From: CBFDBF01 sp050295355
Lineage (GTDB): Bacteria; Pseudomonadota; Gammaproteobacteria; Chromatiales; Chromatiaceae
Assembly (NCBI GenBank): GCA_050295355.1
Contig: JBNKPL010000001.1
Coordinates: 1 to 64,000, forward strand
Length of the DNA: 64,000 nucleotides
Direction of reading: 5' to 3'
Part shown: positions 61,684-64,000 of the stretch, piece by piece
Layout: each line of letters begins with the position of its first letter
Numbering within the stretch: position 1 is the first letter of the stretch
Notes under the pieces: model-generated
What the model was told of the DNA's origin: nothing
What the model saw: only the letters and a program-made list of their open reading frames with translations
Databases searched by the model: none
Translations under genes and position numbers: made by a program

Positions 61684-63027
61684 ATGCAACACAGCGGCCA
61701 ATCCATCACCAATAAAATGCAGCGTCTGCTGTTCTATCTGCTGCTGGCGCTGGCGGTGGGTCTCGGCGGCTGGCTCTCCAACCGCCATACAACCGCCTGG
61801 GACTGGAGCGCGGGGGCGCGCAACAGCCTCACCGAAACCAGCCGGCAGGTATTGGAGCGGCTGCAAGGCCCCCTTGAGATCACCTCCTTCACCCCGGAGA
61901 TCCCGGAGCTGCGCCAGCAGATCGAGCGCATCATCGCCCGTTACCAACGCTACCGCCCGGACATCCAGTTTGAGTTCATCAATCCGGACAAGCGGCCCGA
62001 GCTGGTGCGCCAGCTGGGCATCCGGGTGACCGGCGAACTGCGGCTGAGTTACCAGGGGCGCTCCGAGAACCTCACCACCATCAGCGAAGAGAGCATCAGC
62101 AACGCCATCCAGCGGCTGATCCAGCAGCCGGAGCAGTGGGTGAGCGTCCTCACTGGTCACGGCGAACGCCGCTTTGACGGCCGCGCCAATCACGACCTGG
62201 GCGGGTTCGGTGAAGAGCTGCAACGCAAGGGCTTCCATATCCAGCCCCTGGAACTGGCCGCCACACTCGACATCCCCCGCAACACCGCCCTGCTGGTGAT
62301 CGCCGACCCGCGGGTGGACCTCCGTCCGGACGAGCTGACCCGCATCCAGCACTATCTGGACGCCGGCGGAAACCTGCTATGGCTGCGCGATCCAGGACCG
62401 GATCGCGGCCTGGAAGCCCTGGCCGGGACATTGGGTCTGACCTTCCTGCCCGGCACCGTGGTGGACGCCAACGCGGCGACCGTGGGCCTGGAAAGTCCGG
62501 CTATCGCCCTGGTGCCCCGCTATCCCGAACACCCCGTCACCCGCCGCTTCAAACTAGTCACCCTCTATCCCCATGCCACGGCCCTGGAGGCCAAGGCCGT
62601 TGGGGTCTGGCAGGCCACGCCCCTGCTCAGCACCCTCTCCCGCTCCTGGAACGAAACCGGTCCCCTGCAGGGCGAGATCGCACGCGATGAGGCCCAGGGC
62701 GAACATGCGGGTCCACTCACCATCGGTCTGGCCCTGCAACGAAAGCAGGGAGAACGGGAACAGCGTGTGCTGGTGATCGGTGACAGTGACTTCCTATCCA
62801 ACAGCTTCCTCGGCAACGGCGGCAACCTGGACCTGGGTATGAACATGTTCCGCTGGCTCACCGGCGACGACCGGCTGCTCGCCATCCCGGCCCGCACCGC
62901 GCCGGACCGCACGCTGGAGCTGTCGGAAACCAGCGCCACCATCATCAGTCTGCTGTTTCTCATCCTGCTCCCCCTGACGTTCCTGGCCGCCGGCCTCGCC
63001 GTCTGGTGGCGCAGACGGAAGCGCTAA
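61684..63027 (+). CDS. GldG-like periplasmic ABC-associated protein
   Basis: 447 residues with an N-terminal span (RLLFYLLLALAVGLGGWL), a large periplasmic domain of the GldG/uncharacterised ABC-type transport family (RNSLTETSRQVLERLQGPL, VSVLTGHGERRFDG, LVIADPRVDLRPDEL, RVLVIGDSDFLSN), and a C-terminal span with a basic tail (FLAAGLAVWWRRRKR). In Flavobacterium GldG is needed for gliding; its meaning in this bacterium is open. Confidence 0.9.
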   Translation: MQHSGQSITNKMQRLLFYLLLALAVGLGGWLSNRHTTAWDWSAGARNSLTETSRQVLERLQGPLEITSFTPEIPELRQQIERIIARYQRYRPDIQFEFINPDKRPELVRQLGIRVTGELRLSYQGRSENLTTISEESISNAIQRLIQQPEQWVSVLTGHGERRFDGRANHDLGGFGEELQRKGFHIQPLELAATLDIPRNTALLVIADPRVDLRPDELTRIQHYLDAGGNLLWLRDPGPDRGLEALAGTLGLTFLPGTVVDANAATVGLESPAIALVPRYPEHPVTRRFKLVTLYPHATALEAKAVGVWQATPLLSTLSRSWNETGPLQGEIARDEAQGEHAGPLTIGLALQRKQGEREQRVLVIGDSDFLSNSFLGNGGNLDLGMNMFRWLTGDDRLLAIPARTAPDRTLELSETSATIISLLFLILLPLTFLAAGLAVWWRRRKR

Positions 63028-63032
63028 CCGCC

Positions 63033-63875
63033 GTGAAGCGGCAGCTCTGGATCAATCTCGGACTGTTGGGCCTGGTGCTGCTGCTGGCGGCCCTGGTGTG
63101 GCTGACGCACGAGGAATCCTCCACGCCTGAACTCCCGGTCCTCACCGCCCTGCAACCCGAGCAGATCCACACCATCCGCATCCGCAACAAAAACGGCGAG
63201 TTTGAACTGGCCCGTCAGGGCGATGGCTGGGTGATGACCCGGCCCTACAAAAGTGCCGCCAACGGTGTGCGTATCGAACAGCTGCTACCCATTGCCTCCA
63301 CTCCCAGCTTTGAGCACTTCTCTGTACCAGAAGAGCGCCTGCGGGAGTTCGGCCTGGCGGAACCCCAGGCGGAGCTATGGCTGAACGATCTCGCCATCCA
63401 GATGGGTAGTACCAACCCCATCCACCACCGCCGCTACCTGCGCATGGGCGACACCGTCCACCTGATCGCGGACCGTTTTCCCCACCACCTGCTATCCACG
63501 GCGGAGGGGTTCGTCGCCCTGGAACTGCTGCCGCCGGGCGGCAACCTCCGCGCCATCCATACACCCCAATGGCAGCTTGCAAAGGAGACCGATGGCAGGC
63601 TCACGCTCAACCCGCCCAACCCCGCCCTCACCACGGACGACCTGAACCGCAAGTTCGACCAGTGGCGGTTCACCCAGGCCATCGGGGTCACCCCCCTGCC
63701 GCCGGAAACATCAGAAGAGACACTGGAACTCATCCTCGACGGCCGGGAGGCACCGCTACGATTCCTGATCGTGAGGCGTGAAAAACAGACCCTGTTGCTA
63801 CGCCCCGACCTAGGCATCGCCTACAGGCTACCGGGCGGCCCGGAGCTGCTGGCCCCACCCAAGGCGAAAGAGTAA
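63033..63875 (+). CDS. DUF4340 domain protein
   Basis: 280 residues from GTG at 63033 (an earlier GTG at 63006 would overlap the previous gene). One N-terminal span (LGLLGLVLLLAALVWLT), then periplasmic: LPVLTALQPEQIHTIRI, GDGWVMTRPYKSAANGVRIEQLLP region typical of DUF4340. Fourth gene of the GldA/F/G-like operon. Its stop overlaps the mutM ATG (TAATG). Confidence 0.85.
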   Translation: MKRQLWINLGLLGLVLLLAALVWLTHEESSTPELPVLTALQPEQIHTIRIRNKNGEFELARQGDGWVMTRPYKSAANGVRIEQLLPIASTPSFEHFSVPEERLREFGLAEPQAELWLNDLAIQMGSTNPIHHRRYLRMGDTVHLIADRFPHHLLSTAEGFVALELLPPGGNLRAIHTPQWQLAKETDGRLTLNPPNPALTTDDLNRKFDQWRFTQAIGVTPLPPETSEETLELILDGREAPLRFLIVRREKQTLLLRPDLGIAYRLPGGPELLAPPKAKE

Positions 63876-64000
63876 TGCCCGAGCTGCCGGAGGTAGAGAC
63901 CACGCGCCGCGGCATCGCCCCCCATCTGGAGGGGCAAACGATCCAGGGCGTGGTGATCCGCAACCGGCGGCTGCGCTGGCCCATCCCCACCCAGATAACA
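63875..64000 (+). CDS. mutM: Formamidopyrimidine-DNA glycosylase, 5' part
   Basis: First 42 residues only: MPELPEVETTRRGIAPHL, with Pro1 (after Met removal) as the catalytic nucleophile and Glu2 (PE) as expected. It runs off the window. Removes 8-oxoguanine from DNA. Confidence 0.95.
   Translation, partial: MPELPEVETTRRGIAPHLEGQTIQGVVIRNRRLRWPIPTQIT

Overview
This 64 kb window is a GC-rich bacterial chromosome segment. Almost all of it is core housekeeping DNA of a gammaproteobacterium. Gene orders typical of that class are intact: murJ-ribF-ileS-lspA, rplU-rpmA-obgE-proB, the gshB/pilG divergence, yqgE-ruvX-pyrR-pyrB-pyrC', pilT-pilU-yggS-proC-yggT-yggU-metX-metW, and kdsD-kdsC-lptC-lptA-lptB-rpoN-hpf-rapZ-mgtE. 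A class A ATCase with a dihydroorotase-like partner and a full Pil-Chp array point to a free-living, twitching, Pseudomonas/Chromatiales-like organism. I cannot name the species from the sequence.

Layout. 1-6.3 kb (minus): lspA, ileS, a small GxxExxY protein gene enclosed by inverted repeats, ribF and murJ. 6.7 kb: rpsT (plus). 7.1-10.2 kb (minus): proB, obgE, rpmA, rplU. 10.3-14 kb (plus): ispB, tRNA-Pro with tandem copies of its 3' end behind it, then a PspA-like gene and a polytopic membrane protein. 14-18 kb: an exported MsrB, a YpsA-like protein, amtB with a sigma-54/NtrC-type control region, tRNA-Met and ychF. 18.2-22.8 kb (minus): a compact chemosensory operon of CheY, a CheA with a fused extra CheW domain, three STAS proteins and a CheZ-like protein. 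23-25.6 kb: thioesterase, phosphofructokinase, rsmE and a MITE-like element. 25.6-35.3 kb (minus): the pilGHIJ-chpA-chpC type IV pilus chemosensory array. 35.6-43.5 kb (plus): gshB, apbE, tonB, yqgE, ruvX, pyrR, pyrB, pyrC' and a PyrK-like gene. 43.5-45.7 kb (minus): pilU and pilT. 45.8-55.1 kb (plus): yggS, proC, yggT, yggU, metX, metW, a DUF4426 gene, a Ca/Na antiporter, kdsD, kdsC and lptCAB. 55.4-58.2 kb (plus): rpoN, hpf and rapZ. 58.6-64 kb (plus): mgtE, a Gld-like ABC operon and the start of mutM.

How the genes work together. Twitching motility is represented by its motor ATPases (PilT, PilU) and its complete signal input (PilJ, PilI, ChpA, PilG, PilH). The second CheA/STAS/CheZ-like operon looks like a separate phosphorelay that joins chemotaxis and partner-switching parts. 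Outer-membrane biogenesis runs from Kdo synthesis (KdsD, KdsC) to LPS export (LptC, LptA, LptB). RpoN encoded here could serve the sigma-54 promoter seen upstream of amtB.

The most unusual content is repetitive. A dispersed CACAGAG-type inverted repeat occurs at six sites, and one copy carries a predicted PD-(D/E)XK-like GxxExxY gene whose ribosome binding site and start codon come from the repeat itself. A composite REP-like block is found next to two of these copies. A 262 bp MITE-like element has 22 bp terminal inverted repeats. The 3' end of tRNA-Pro is duplicated in tandem. The nitrogen-PTS genes ptsN and ptsO are missing from their expected places.
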